Assembly: GCA_965153455.1 (NCBI GenBank)
Contig: OZ234498.1
Location: forward strand, 15,252,001 to 15,316,000
Reading direction: 5' to 3'
Origin: Sphagnum compactum
Lineage: Eukaryota; Bryophyta; Sphagnopsida; Sphagnales
Length of the DNA: 64,000 bases
The position numbers and the translations under genes are program-made. Positions 23,831-38,330 of the stretch are shown here, in pieces. The first letter of the stretch is position 1, and the number at the start of each line of letters is the position of its first letter. Under the pieces are notes generated by a model. That model worked only from the letters and a program-made list of their open reading frames with translations. It ran no database searches and was not told the origin of the DNA.

Positions 23831-26800
23831 TAATACAAATGAACTTGGGTTTTGTGTTGCTTTGCACTACCAGTGATGATCAATTAGCATAAGGTCAAAA
23901 TAAATTATTTAAAAAATAATTAGTTACTATACATTTGTAATCCATGATCATGCAAATTGTCCATGAAATCATTTCCACTTCCATTAATCTTAAAACATGA
24001 GATTTAATTTTCACCTACTAAAACATTAATATTTCTAGCATCCATGACTTTTTTTTGAAAACTTTGTTGCCTAAAAAACAATTATTTTGGGCCTTTCCAA
24101 TGTCCCCCAATGTCTTTTCTACCATGTTTCCCAACAACTTTTGGTTCGAAAAAATAAAAATAATGAACCTCAATCCTAAAACATCCCCTATGTATTTCTT
24201 GGTGTCCTTCAACATTATATCCAACACTTTCAGCCCTCAACATCTTGGTGCCCCCTCTTGCCCAAAAAGGAAAAAAAACATGTCCAATCTAACACCCCTA
24301 GTCACAGTGTTATTAGCATGTCTTTTCAACACCTTTACTAGCTATTGTTTGCTGTTATTTTGTAAAATCTTATTAGCATTCTCATCTTTTTGTTGTTCAT
24401 CTTTTATCATCCTTGGTGTTGTTCATGTGTGTTTTTGATATTGACCAAACTTAAGTCATTTGTGAACCAAAACACCACACCAATTTGAATTTTGAATAAG
24501 GATATTTGAATTTGAGAACATTTGTTAGGTCAACATCCCATCTTAGGATGTCTTCTCATGACCTTGGCCTTGCAGCAATCATAATGATTTAAGAAATTTT
24601 GGAAAGATGGGTCAAACCCTGCATTAATTATAAAAAAAACCAAATTTGAATATATATATATAAAGAGAAATGATTGAAATGAAGAAAATTGTTTATTCAT
24701 TCCAAGGAGAAGGTGGTTAGAAAAGGCAAGATAAAATGTTCACCCTGTATATTTAATCAAGTTTATAAAAATGATTATTTATAATTATAATTATAATTTG
24801 ATTTAAATAATTATAAATTAAACCTACCATTATATTAAATTTTCATATTTATTTTTTTGTGATTTTGATTTTCAATACAAACCAAAAGCTATTATCATGT
24901 TAAATTCATTGTTACCACTTGTTGGAATTATGAACATTATGAAAATTAATCAATATGAAATTGATTAAAAAATGTATGGATGTAGAATGTGGTTTAATGA
25001 TTTAAAAATACACCAAGACATGTTGTTCCTTTCATATGAAACATGTTGAAATTTAAAACATCTAAGACAATTTGTAATCATGATGTGTAAATCAAAAGTT
25101 TTAATTATAATTTAAGATTCATATTTCAAAAACATAAATAATGCATTATTTAATAGGTCATTGAGTTTTTAAATATATGAAAATGCAAGTGATCAAGGAA
25201 TTATTATTTTTTTGTTTTTGACCCATCGACGTTAAAATATGCATAATTTGTTCATTTCTTGAATTTTTTTTATGATTCAAGTGCCCTTGGATGCACAAAT
25301 CTTAGCTCCACAACTTTTTTTTGAATTCTTGTTGCAATGGAACAACATCTGAAATGCATCAGCTCTCTGAACCCTTAAGTGTTACTCACTAGCTACTCTA
25401 CCCTAGTTTGTTCATTTAAGATTTTTCTTTTATCGTATAAGATTAATCTATTTGCAAATTGGTTAGCAAGATGTTCATGTTTCAAGAAGCACTATAGTTT
25501 TGGGCAATTGTTGGGTTTTGTTACAACAAATAACCTTTTGCAAAGGTTGTTGGTCAAATGCCGCCTCCTCTAATGTGGCACATTGTTTAAATCATTATGG
25601 ATTGTTTTTCTCCCATTGTCATTACTTGTGTTCTAAATTAGTCTTGTGAACATTGATTCCTTAATGATACATTACATTCTATAATTTCTATGAATTCAAA
25701 ACATAAGGAATAACATGAAGTTGTGCCCTTTTTGATAACTTAATTGAATGATGAATCAAGTGTTGGTTTTGCTATGTATAACATTAGAAGGGAAGTTTGT
25801 GGTTTATTTTACATAACATGTTTTCCTTGATGTTAGACCCTAGGTTTAAAAAACTTCATATAATATTTTCATTTTTTAAAGGGAAAAAAATATTCAAAAA
25901 ATGATAAAAAATCATTGTATCCTATGTTGGTGAAATGTCATGAACATTTGCATTTTTCGATGAAGTCCAAAATGAGTTTTGTTGATCATGATATTTTTAT
26001 CAAGATTACAATTTGGATATATTTGAGTAGATTACAAATATAAATGAACCAACAAAAGACCTTGTCAATAAGGAGGTATTGATTTAAAAATAATACCAAG
26101 TGGATGTGAAGGACCAAATTTTTTTTCAATGGTGGGAAAAACGTGAATAAATGTTTCCTACTATTGATTTCGTTGCTTGTCAAATTTCAAGCATTATTGG
26201 ATCATTAATTAAAATGGAAAGGATATTTTTTAAAAATAAATTATTTATTAATTTAGGAGATGTTTACAAATTGAAAATTTGAAAGGGTTTAAATGAATTG
26301 GAAAAATTTGAGGGTGTTCTTAAAAGAGATGAAGTTGTTGAACTATGAAAATGTAAAAAATAAATTGTTGAGACATTGTTAATTTCATAAAAAAAAACTT
26401 AAATTTCGATTATGGTTTTATGATTTGAAAAACATCGTAATTGGTTTGTGAAAATCGCCTAAGATAATTAATTTTTTTCAAATTTAGAATAATTGGCACT
26501 TTGAGAACTAACATAATAAAAAGAATTGATATCTTATTTCAATGTTTAAAAATTAATAATTTTTTAACCAAAAAAAATCATTCTTTAAATCCTTTTCTGA
26601 AAATTAAATATAACAATTATCCGAAAAAAAATGAGAATAAGTTAACAATGGTAAAAACTTGCTAAGAATTCTAGGAAAAACATGAGTTATTTCTAGAAAT
26701 GGAATGTTCATTATGCTTGTGGGTGTTCTGTTTTTTTAATTGCCCCACAAATATCAAATATATATATACAATGGATAAGGTACCCATTATTAAACTTTTT

Positions 26801-29800
26801 TTTTTTTAAAAAGGTGTAATACCATAGACCTATCAACCCTATAATAAACTTAGATGAAAGTTGCCAAGTAAAACCACAAGAAATACATGGAAATTATAAT
26901 CACAAGGGACTACCAAGGGGGAGGCAACATGGCCTTCCAAATAAATAACTACATAAAGATTTTCCAACAATGAATTGGAATTTCTAATAAGTTACAATGA
27001 AGGTAGGAAGGCAACTACCTTCCAATTTGCATTGGTACTTATCTAACAAATTGGTCTAGTGACCTTTGTAACGTTGTTGCCATTGTTTTCCATTTATATT
27101 GTCCTTATGTATTATGCTCCAATTACCATCCAATGAGCTTGGAACTTGGAGCTTGGACAAGGAATATATATAATTGAAAATTATAATTTATATGTCAAAC
27201 AAACTAATCAAATATAGTTGCAAAAAAATAATTCAAAAAAAAAGAAAGAAAACAAAGTACAAGGTAGTGGTTTCCACACATTCTTTCCTTGTATTCCTAA
27301 TCATACATCAAGTATTATCTTTAAATAGTAGAATACAACCAAGGTACCATAGAATGAAAATGCCATTAAAAAGTACCAACACAAGAAAGGATAAAATCCC
27401 ATCAAATGGAATGTTGGAATGAGGAGCACATGAAGCATCTTCTCCATCCATAATCCTTCAAGCACTTCATACTCTCCTACAAAATAGGACCCTCATCCTA
27501 ATATCCTCCATAAATCCCTAGTAGGTGACAAAATCAGATGTCATTATCCTATCCTCAAGGTACTAACTACCCAAGTAGTTTCATCTCCTAGCTAGGAAAT
27601 GGTAAATGTTAGGTGAGGAATTTACTAGTAATAGAAGGAAGCAACAAATGTTAAAGGGATAATTTTGATTAGTATTTTACAATAAATGTAAGGAATCAAA
27701 GAAAATACCTACCAAAGTAGCAAAATGGCTTACCAAGTTATCTACTAAAATTGCCTACCAAAATACCAAAATAGATTATTGGGCTTCACATTTTTGGCAA
27801 CTTCAGAGGTCAAATCAACTCTGATCAAGACCATTAATATGGTGTTGGAAAGATCATTCGAAGGGATATAAGATAAACCCTTCAAACGTTCAAATTGGAA
27901 ATCATTTGAGAAAGTTATGAGTCTTTGAAACCTTTTGACACCCAATGATGAAAATAGCTCACAAGTTAGTTATAACTATTTTTTGTTACTTAAGTACGAT
28001 CAGCAGCAGTAAAGGGGTGTTTTTTGCAAAGCACTTGAAGGAGAATTGGAGGAAAGTATGGGACATGTGTGAGTGGTAGAAGAGGGAGTATACTCATAAA
28101 AACTAGAAATTGTAATTCCATTGAGAAAATGGATTTTCATTAATGAAGAACATACACTTTGAATTAGTGTTGGTAGGAGTGGTTTTATGCATTTTTTTTC
28201 TTGTAATTTATTGTTGTAAAGTTGATTATGTCAGAAATGCAATTTGCAATGACTTTGGAATGTTAAATATGTTATTTGTTTAAAGAGCTTCATTAAGATG
28301 TCATCATATTTCTATCTTGAAAGGTTTAGGAGTCCAAGTTGTTGTTTTTACATGGTATTTGTATCAATGGTGTTGGACAAGACCCCAACAAGTGATACCA
28401 TGTTAACTTAATTAATAGTTGTTAAAAAATATCGTTAATAGTAAATACAGCTTACCATTAGGACCTACAAAATTACTAGCATGCCCATTAGGCTAAAACA
28501 TTGTCCCACTAACATAAGGTTTTTCCATGAATGTTTTTGGGTGTGTTGATCATGACATCTTTGCCACCAACCTTTTGTTTTCAAATTTTTTTAATCCCAT
28601 TCACATGCCACCCATCATAACAACATGCATTTTATGCCAAAACTTGACATTTGTCATTTTGGCATTTAAATTTATAATGCAACACCATCTTGATGTGCAA
28701 CTTATAACAAATTCAAATTTGCTTTTTTTAAAACATTGCAATAAGATAAAACGATCCATCATCGAACACCCAAACAATTTTTAAAATGGCATGTTAACAA
28801 ACATCACTTAATTGACAAACTTTCAATGATACCCTCAAATGAAATGATTAATTTTTAAAATGTGTGATTGGGGTTAGGTAATCATTCCTCCATTTAGACA
28901 TGCAAATTTTATGTTCATTAACACCGTTTCAAGCTTTCATGTGCCAAAATATATTCCTTGTTCATTTATATATTTGTGTTTGATCATGGGTAATCATTTG
29001 TCAAAGTCCTTGCTTCTATTGTGCTTATGCACAAGTGTTTTTGTTGCAAACATAATGGTTTGGAATAAAGTGCACCATGTTTAATAATAGGATGCATATA
29101 GTTTATGTATGAATTATGGCATATCCAATTATAATAAGCATTTGGTTGCACATGGAAGGATATGTGTTCATAAGAGGCCATATTATTCTTTTCAACCTCC
29201 CCCAATTTCGAAAATTTTATCTTGTTCATTTCAAACCCAAATGGAGGTGTGTAAATGACTATAAAGGCATTATGTGAAGGGCTACCTAGATTTTTTGAAT
29301 TTTTAAGATTGAAAATGATAAAAATAGTGAAAATATTTTTTGAAAGCTTAAGTGTTTTCTCATTGGCCTATTTGCCTTAGTGCCATTGTAATTCCCCCAT
29401 ATATGTAATAAAATGGTTTTGAATCTTATTTGTATAAACAAGGTTACAATGTTAATATATAAAATACACAAAATATGGAAGGCCTTGGAATAGGCTTGCA
29501 AACCTTTTTTTCAATGATGTTGTTAGATTTGATGACTTGATTAATTTTGAAAAGTTGTCTTGGATGAACTAACAATAGAAACAATCTAATGTTGTAATAG
29601 GTTTTTCATGTACATATGCCCTAAGTAATTTTGGGGCAAATGAAATAGTTGAACTTGGTGACTTTAGTTTTTTTGAAAATTATTGAGTGAAGGAACTCTA
29701 AAAGTGACATTCTTACTATTAACATGAATATATTTGCATATTTTACTAAACATGTTCAACATCACAAACTTTTGTTTGTATTAGTAGGTGAGATTTTAGT

Positions 29801-32539
29801 CATTACTTGTGTATTTTATTATTTTGATTTAGAAAGGCATTTTTGGGATGTCATTCCAAAACCTTCACAACAATGAAAAGGATTTAATAAATTTTTTTTA
29901 AAAAATTCAATGCTTAGCGATATATGGAATAAACTTAAATTATTCAATAAAATTTCCCCACATATAGGGATATAACATCGACCCATGTAGAAGAAGATTA
30001 GGAGTGTTGACAAAAGGTTGATGGAAAATATGAACTTTATATAAAGGTAAAAATAAGGTAGAAATATTTGAAATTGGAATACAATGGTAGTTTTAAGTCT
30101 TAATGTGCTTATTATCTTGAATTTGTAAATTAAATGTCAGTAGATGTGTTACATCCATAAGGAATGGAACTTTTCTCAATTTATTTTGGTAAGTATTGCA
30201 TGTATTAAAAAAACATATAACTTGTGTAAACAACCACAACAAAATAAGTGTCATGCATTAGCATGTTGACATTTACAATTATTTATTATTGTGATTTATT
30301 ATTGTCCTGCACACACATAAACCAAATGATAAGAAATATTATGAATGAATCAAATCCAAACCAAAACGTAACTCATTTGCAAACAATAAAAATCCACAAT
30401 GAAATGGAATACACATAAAACAAAGTGTACAACTGAAATTTGATAAAAACACATAAAAACTTACAACAACAGACTTGTGTGTTTTGGATCTCAAATTGCT
30501 AAAAGTGATTGAGACACAATTTGGGGTTATATCCTAAACAATAAATAGTCAAACCATGTTTACATTTGAATTGATTCCATGTTAAAACACACATAGTCAC
30601 ATTAACCAAATTCAGTATAATGTAATCATAACCTAATGAAATAATTAACATAACACACTTAATAAGTATCATGCATTATCATGTTGGCGCTTACAACTAT
30701 TGTTGTTCACACATTTGAACCAAATGATAAAAAAAAAATCTTGAATGGCACCTCATATCCAAATCACACCCTCTATACGGAACTAAGGTCTTTTTAATCC
30801 AGATAATAAAGTAGGATTTTAAAAAAAAAATCCATCGAGAATGAACACCTTGGTTTTAAGGTGAGAAGACCACTAGGTTAAGTGCAAATGTGAAGCCCAT
30901 TGTGAATTGCATAATTATAATCCTCAAATCTTTCACAAAATGTGAATCGTCATGGAAAAAACTTAAGATACCTTATTATTTAACTATAAGAATAGGTACA
31001 TAATCTACTTAATGCATTGAAGGCAAAACCAATTTTTGATCAATATTTCTTCCAATGGTGATGTAAAACATTCCATATGCCAACCTTTTGGTAGTTGTCA
31101 TGGATTAACGACACAAACTACAATGTAATTTGATAATAACATCTATTAAAGATGGGTCAATTTGACCATCAACATGTGAAAGATGACATGACACATAATT
31201 ACACATGTGATCTCTCTTTGTTTAACCATTTCAAGCCTCCAACAACAACGCTTCAGAAAGTAAAGCATCCCAAACCTCAAAATAATACATTTTATAATCA
31301 CATTCAAAATAGTTTATGCACATGTAATTACCCAATTCAAATTTATGAACTCAATGCCAATAACCACTTCCATGGATAGTGACATAATGCAACATATCAT
31401 GGTGTTGAACAATGGCCAAATTCTCCATACCACAACATTACATGTAAGAACAAAAGGCATTACATGTCAACACAAAGCCACATGTTTAGATCATCAAAAT
31501 TGACTATTCTTATAATGTTTTGTTGAATTGAGGTTGGTAGCTCAAGCTCATGGCTAAATAGTAAAAAATATGGTGAAAAGGATGTGCAAGAAAAACATGT
31601 TGATTGAATTTGTACCCCATAGCTAACTACAGTACTTGCAAGTGTCAATATCTAGTATGGTCCTTTTGAAACCCATACACAAACGTCACTTCAATATCTA
31701 CACCACCCATTCAGCTAACATGTTTACCTCTAGATGATTTCATGAAATCATATGATCATCTATTGTTGTTTTTTCACACAACTTTTAAAACTCCTCACAA
31801 AATTTTGTACCTTTGCTAATGACTATTTTTAGTTGGAAAATGGGAGAGCAAGGGGGAGAGGTGAGGATGGAATTTTTTTATTCTTGTGTTCCCATCATGT
31901 TCCCAATCTATATCCATATGTTTCCCAAGTTACCAATGTTTTCACCAAGGGCACCTCATTTTATCCCATACCCTTTGTCCAAAATTCTCCCCCTTTTCAC
32001 CTTATATAAGGCGAGCAAAAGGGGAGGCACTCCATCTTCACATAGAAATTGCTATTTTGGGGAGCCTACCAAGTTTTAGTTTTTTCATGATGATGGGTCC
32101 ATCCAAATATAATAATAATAATAATTTGAAAGGCAACTCAACTAATGAATGGGAGAGGAAAGGTGAAAAGGAGAAGTGGATAGGTACTCATGTGTTAACC
32201 TAGGTCCAAAATGGTCACAAACAATTTTAGGACCACAATTTTCGTATGACCAATTGAATCAATTGGCATGCACTCAAGAGAACGAGTTTAGTGGGCAAGG
32301 GTTTTTGTTTTGGTTCCCAATGAGTCCCCATTGAATTCTCAAGGGGTTCCCATCAAGTTCCCATATGTTTTAGCTGAACTTATATATATATACATAAGAT
32401 TAGGGAGTGCCCAATGTTTCAAAAATTGGTGGTGGGCAAATCAAAATGGCTCCTTGCAACAAATAAATAAACAAAAACAAAACTTTGGGTGCACCCCCAA
32501 CTAATTAAGAGAAGAATTGGTACCCTAGGCAAATAAGGA
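23831..32539. other. AT-rich repeat-derived tract, no gene recognised
   Basis: About 8.7 kb, mostly A/T, with frames no longer than about 127 codons and no domain I recognise. Small tracts such as (ta)n at 24,650 and poly-A or poly-T runs are common. Much of it is likely degraded transposon, but I cannot assign families. Confidence 0.55.
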
Positions 32540-32549
32540 GTTTATCTTT

Positions 32550-32640
32550 TATCACTGGTGGAATTTGAACATTGATCTTCTGTTCTTGAGAACCAATTTC
32601 CCATATGGCGGATCATGAGCAAGTGGTTTGGTATGCAGGC
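32550..32640 (-). repeat. Possible tRNA-related SINE head, minus strand
   Basis: The minus strand reads aagatcaatgttcaaattccacc, holding a GTTCAAATTCC B-box-like word. It is preceded by ggttctcaagaacag and followed by an AT-rich tail. The A box is not convincing. Confidence 0.25.
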
Positions 32641-33315
32641 TATGTTCTGTTTGAAAGTATTGTTGCAGTTCACTTCCTAGTTCCTGGATTGCTGGATTGT
32701 TGGTCAAAGTGCTTGAATTTGGGGGGTGACTATTTATTTTCAACATCATGTTTGCAGATTAGATGGTGACTCTTCTTCTCATACTATTGTTTACAATGAG
32801 TAGCTGCTCATTGGTCACTATAATTCCCCACAAAAAACACTCAACAGAATTGATTTGTATGAGGCTGGTCCTTACCATCCTAAATTTGCATATGGGTTGT
32901 CTCACAATCTGTCCAACAAAAGTTACCCTTTATGACTATGAAATTGGCCTGAATTGATTCTCATATGGTCAAGTTGATTGAAGACCAGTGAGTAGAATGC
33001 TAGTATACGGAATGGCGACAATTACCTTTTCAAATAGTGTGAGTCGTGGCTTTTTATTTTATAGTTCAAGATTTGAGTTGCTGTCTATTTTCTTTTGTTT
33101 TGTGTTGAGGAGAATTGGGGAAAGCATTAAAGAGGTGATTGCAGGGAATGGTGATGTCTGATGCAAATAATGTTACAACAACAACAACAAAATCAACATC
33201 AATTCTTGAATTGAGCTACAAAGGATATGTATCTAGGTTATTTGGTAGTGGCCCACATTTTGGAACTTGCTACAAAGCTATGGTCCATGTTTGTGATATT
33301 ACATGTGAATGAATT

Positions 33316-33441
33316 GATAGTGTTGTGATGTTGTCCTACTTGCCATTTACCTTTTCCTTTACTGCATCTCAAGAATGAGTTGATAGTGTTGTGATGTTGT
33401 CCTACTTGCCATTTACCTTTTCTTTTACTGCATCTCAAGAT
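33316..33441. repeat. Tandem 63-66 bp duplication
   Basis: The block gatagtgttgtgatgttgtc ... tttactgcatctcaaga occurs twice back to back with one or two differences (33,316-33,377 and 33,380-33,441). It lies just before the acyl-CoA synthetase fragment and has no evident coding role. Confidence 0.85.
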
Positions 33442-33689
33442 ATTACAAAGTGACTCCAAACACATTCCCCTTATCCATGCAAATGTAAAAACATTTAGGA
33501 GGCAAAGAATAATATTTAAGATGTTGTACATAGACATGTTAAGCTTTTTTAGAAAGAGAGGAAGATTTTTTTTAGGGTAAACATGCGCTATCACTGAGGA
33601 TGGCACATTAGGTTTCATCATTATTAAACTCATTCTTGTGGTGTTTGTTTCAGTTTTTCTGGGTACCTTTAAATTGTTACTATGAAGTT

Positions 33690-34056
33690 TTGTCTACGAT
33701 TTCATAGATATGTGAACATGTCCAAGTTGGCTGAAAATCATATGTTATATATGCTACTGTTGATGAATGTAAATCGATTGCCAATGTGATGAACTCATTT
33801 GTGTACAATGACTGCCACTGGTGTAGCAATTGGGTATGGATCACCATTGACTTTGACATATACCTCCAATAAGATCAAACACAATACTACAGGGGATGCA
33901 AGTGAATTGAAGCCAACATTATTGACTATGGTACCAACAATACTTGACCACATTCAAGATGGATCTATTGTTGAGAACATCAGTTGGGTGAGAAGAAATT
34001 ACAATGTTTCAAATGTAGTGGCCCATGATCAAGGTCCAGATGTATGGTCAATAAAG
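33690..34056 (+). pseudogene. Fragment of a long-chain acyl-CoA synthetase gene (LACS8/9-like)
   Basis: From 33,799 the frame reads [39 protein letters not shown] and DHIQDG. This matches the plant LACS segment [22 protein letters not shown] ... [21 protein letters not shown]. Just upstream, 33,707-33,740 shows EHV and KLAENHM separated by a frameshift, fitting the preceding AHVLELAAEN segment. The rest of the roughly 690-residue enzyme is absent: no AMP-binding signature and no C-terminal domain nearby. Similarity stops near DHIQDGS, where an exon end is plausible. It is a non-functional gene fragment lying some 370 bases upstream of the Helitron relic. Confidence 0.85.
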
Positions 34057-34429
34057 TGATTGTAACATTGTCCTCAAACTCATCTAAATTTTCTTGACTT
34101 TATTTAGGAATTGTCTTTCTTGGATTTCTAAAATTCATGTAGTGAAAGATGTTTTGCTTGAAGAGGAAGTGCATTTTGTAGATGATCTTACTAGAATTAC
34201 TTGTTCATACCAAAAGATAATACAAGTTGAATTAACAAGTGTCAATCAAATATTTGCATATCATTTAACAAATATATATTTCAAAACATCCAAATTTAAA
34301 TACATTTTTTATTGTCTTTCACATGGATTTGTATAGGAAAAGCAAAATTTTCTAATTAAATCCTCACAACTAATGATGTTTCAAAAAATATAAATATAGA
34401 CAAAATACTAAAATCTAATTTAGGTCATA

Positions 34430-37400
34430 ATGAATTAAGTCGTACTAAAACATTTCCAAATTATTTAAATCGACTTCAAAAAGATGTTTTGGCAATGATT
34501 AACCAACTTGAACCGCCATCTTTTTTTGTAACGTTTATAATGGGTGAAAATAATTGGCCTATTCTTGTAAAAACATTAAAAATATTTACACATTGAACAT
34601 GTTCAAAATCTTATTATAGAAAATAAAGATTTACCAAACATACAAGATCTTATTAAAAATGACCCTGTCACTTGTGTGTGTTATTATGAACATATGATGA
34701 ATAGTTTTCAAATTTTTATAATAATAATAATCTTTTATTTAACAAAATTAATGATTAATTTTTTTTAGATAATTTCAATCCATAGGTTTAACCCATGTTC
34801 ATGTATTCTTATGGTTTAAAGATGCTCTTAAATATGGATTTTCTACAAATGAAGATCTTGAAAATCTCGTTGATAAAATATTTAACAATTGATCAAAGTA
34901 TTTTCAACTAGAAATTCATAATAGTCAAATACATCAACACAAACGAACATGTCAAAAAAAACACAACCAATTTGTCGATTCCAATATCCAAAACCACCAA
35001 TGAAATGTATAAAAATATTACTCACCTTTAAATGAAAAGGATATTAATTCAAATCTTCGTGAAGTATCTTTTCAAATCTTCCAAAAACTTATTGATATGG
35101 GATTAGGTCTAGAAATTTCATTTCATCAATTTTTATTAAATTTACTTTTATATGAACAGACTTTTACTTGCTTTACAATGTACAATATGAACACCCACAT
35201 TGTTTTTGAAATGTAAACCAAATGATATACAAACAAATGTTTTGATATACATATAGGACCTTTGTGGGAAGCAAATACAAATCCATAGTTCATTTTAAAT
35301 CCATACACAGCAGTAGCTTATTGCACTTTTTATTTAACAAAATAGATAAATTTGTCACACGAGAAATACAAATCATATTGGAAAAATGTAAACGTGAAGA
35401 AACTGAAACATTTAAATGAATAAATTTTTTTAGAATGCATATTTAAATGCAAAAAAAATGTCAATTCAACAAGTAGTAAATACATGTTTATCCATCCCAT
35501 AATATCATTCAACAAAATCTTTCCAATTTATAAATACTTATGAAGAAATAATAGAACATTTGTTTTATTACCACAAAAATATTAAACAAATTATCTCCAA
35601 ATTCAATAAACATCCATTATAAATCATTAATTGAAAAATATAAAACATGAAGTGAATCATTAAACCATATTTCTTTAACATAATTTGTTGCTACTTTTTA
35701 TAATAAATCATCAAAAAAACGTACACATAATAAAATTATATGTTGGGTTTCATTTTTAAAATTCATAAAATTATTATAGAGAATTATTTTTTTAATTTAT
35801 GCCTTTTCATGGATTAAAATTTAATTTAAAGGGTCAACATCTTTCATTGAAAGATGTTTATCTTAATCTAAAAAATGATGTTGAAATAAAGAATTAATTG
35901 TATATAATTTCAATATTTTAAATGACTATGGTGATGAGTGGGATAATTTACAATCACAAGTATGTAAATACATAAAAAAACATGAAATAAATGGTTGAGA
36001 AAATAATATTAGTAATGAAATAGATCTTAATGCAAGTAACTCAAAATTAAACATGTTTACAAATACCAAAGAAGTCGAACTATATGATTTAACATATGAA
36101 TACTCATCAACATTAAAAAACAAAATTTAAAAAAACAACACACCAATTCATGATCTTTTCAACAAGTGGATGAACGCATTCCATATGAAGAATTCTTGAC
36201 AAATATGAAAAAATTTAATGATGAACAACAACTCATTGTAAATGATATTATATAAAAAGCAAAAATATCCTTCAAAACCTTTACACATTTTCTTAGCAAG
36301 AGGTGTAAGAACAAGAAATGTTTTTACATTATATGTTAAGATATTACATAAAAGACAATCCAAATGCTAACCCTTTAAAACCAAAAGTCATGATATTAGC
36401 ATACAATGGAAAAGTTGCATTTAACATTAATGGTATGACCATTCATTCAACATTTGCAATTCTTGTAAACAAAAATTTCAATGAACTCGAAGCATTAAAT
36501 GATGAAAAAATGATAGTTTAATAAAAAATTTATGACCAATTACATTTATTAGTCATAGGTGAAATTTCATTAATTGGCAATAGAATGTTATCATTTATTA
36601 ATCGTAAATTACAAATAATAAAACAAGTTCATAACCAATTTATGGGTGGTCTTGATATAATAATGATTGGTGATTTTTATCAAGTGCTTATGGTTTGAGA
36701 TTCATGGATTTTTTCATCAAAAAATATTGGATTCAATATTTTAGCAACAAAGTTTTAGCATAAAAATGTAAAATGTGACGAATTATACAAAATTATGATA
36801 CACATTGATGTTCATTTTATTAACATTTTAAATAGGCTTCAAATTGCTTCACAAACAAATGAAGACATACATTTTATGAATAATTTATGTTTAAGACCAC
36901 CACCAATGGATAACACATTACCACATTTATTTGACACAAACCTTAAAACCATTTGCCCATAACAAAATTGTATATGACAAAACACTTGGTGAAACATTTA
37001 AATTTCTCACAAAAGATATTCATTTTGAAACATGTCCTCATTTCAAATTGTCACTATTACCATTTCACACTAGTGGCCTCCATCATGAATTGTTGCTTTA
37101 AAAAAAAAAGTAAGTGGAATTATGTGCTAGTAATTATGCAACATTAAATGGTATTATTAATGGTGCAAATGACACCTTTCAAGATTATATAGAAAATAAT
37201 CTAAAACCATTGATTTGGATACATTTCCATGATCCACAAATTTGAATAAGTACACGAAGAAATTTTTTTCACATTTACGAACAATTCCTTACAATTGATA
37301 AGAAATGGACACCAATAGAATAAAAAGTTGTAGAAATACAAATTGATAGTAATCCTTTTCACATTATCACAAGAATTCAATTTCCCATCCAATTAGCTAC

Positions 37401-38330
37401 AACATGCACTATTCATCAAGCACAAGGTTTAACTCTTGATCGTCTCGCATTTGATTCAACTGGCATAACAAAACATGGTTTAACATATATTACATTATCT
37501 TGAGTCCATTCTAAAAAACATTTATATTTCTTTTTCCATTGTCAAACAAGAATTTTCAAGTAGATACTTCAGTACATGAAGAAATGCATCATTTAAAAAC
37601 AACTACACAATGCAAAATAACTATTGTTTCTTTAAAATCCTATAGTAAAAAATTATTATCACACGATCTCTAAATATTCGTTCTTTTAAATTACACTTTC
37701 AAAACGTTCTTAATGATCCAAATTTATTTGCATCACATATTCTTTGTTTAAATGAAACAAAAATACAAACTATTTAAACACATCAAGAAATTTATAATGC
37801 CATTTTAAAGAAATTCAAAATTCTTTCATATTATGACCAGCATGGCACAATGATACTCTACAATACAAATTTGTTCTTATCCTGTACGTTTTCAAAAACA
37901 AATTTAAATGCTAAATTTCTCATTGCTTTTTTCAATGAAAACACACGACAAGCTTTACATATAATTGAAATTTACAACCACCACAAATGAACACAATTTT
38001 TTTCATTTCCATGTTAGAAAACATAGTTACAAAAATTCCTACAAACTGTCCAACCATAATAATCGAAGATTTTATCATTAAACATGTTGACAAATACAAT
38101 TGAATCATCAACATTAAAGCACAACACATTAATACCCATAATTTCCATGTTACATTTATAAAAAGCACAACACCTAATAATACACAAATCGACCATATAT
38201 GGACTAATGCCCCGACACATCAATGTCGGTCTAGATCAACACAAGTTTATTGAACATATCATAACCCTATATACTTTGCATTCAAATTAGCTAACCATAT
38301 TTTTCAATTTATTACAATTTACAATTGATT
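34430..38330 (+). pseudogene. Helitron (Helentron-like) relic: Rep, PIF1 helicase, endonuclease
   Basis: A broken rolling-circle transposon, readable across frames. The Rep part (34,440-35,800) has QLEPPSFFVTF, LIKNDPVTCVCYYEH, THVHVFLW (the HxH of HUH nucleases), HKRTCQKK..CRFQYPKPPM and a NPYTAVAYCTFYLTK tyrosine region. The PIF1-like helicase part (36,160-37,560) has a destroyed P-loop (RGVRTRNVFTL for GGAGTGKTFTL), VMILAYNGKVAFNINGMTIH, LVIGEISLIGNRMLSFI, GGLDIIMIGDFYQV and TIHQAQGLTLDRLAFDSTG. An exonuclease-endonuclease-phosphatase-like domain (37,640-38,310) has ILCLNETKI, PTIIIEDF, TQIDHIWTNAP and NPIYFAFKL. Many stops and frameshifts show it is dead. Termini were not identified. Confidence 0.88.

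Noticed and set aside
28360-28410. tggtatttgtatcaatgg as a retrotransposon primer-binding site
   Set aside because: The match to a tRNA-Met binding site is partial, and no paired long terminal repeats or polymerase motifs were seen nearby.
34094-34336. 80-codon plus-strand frame between the LACS fragment and the Helitron
   Set aside because: No recognisable motif; it does not continue the LACS alignment or match the Helitron Rep N-terminus.
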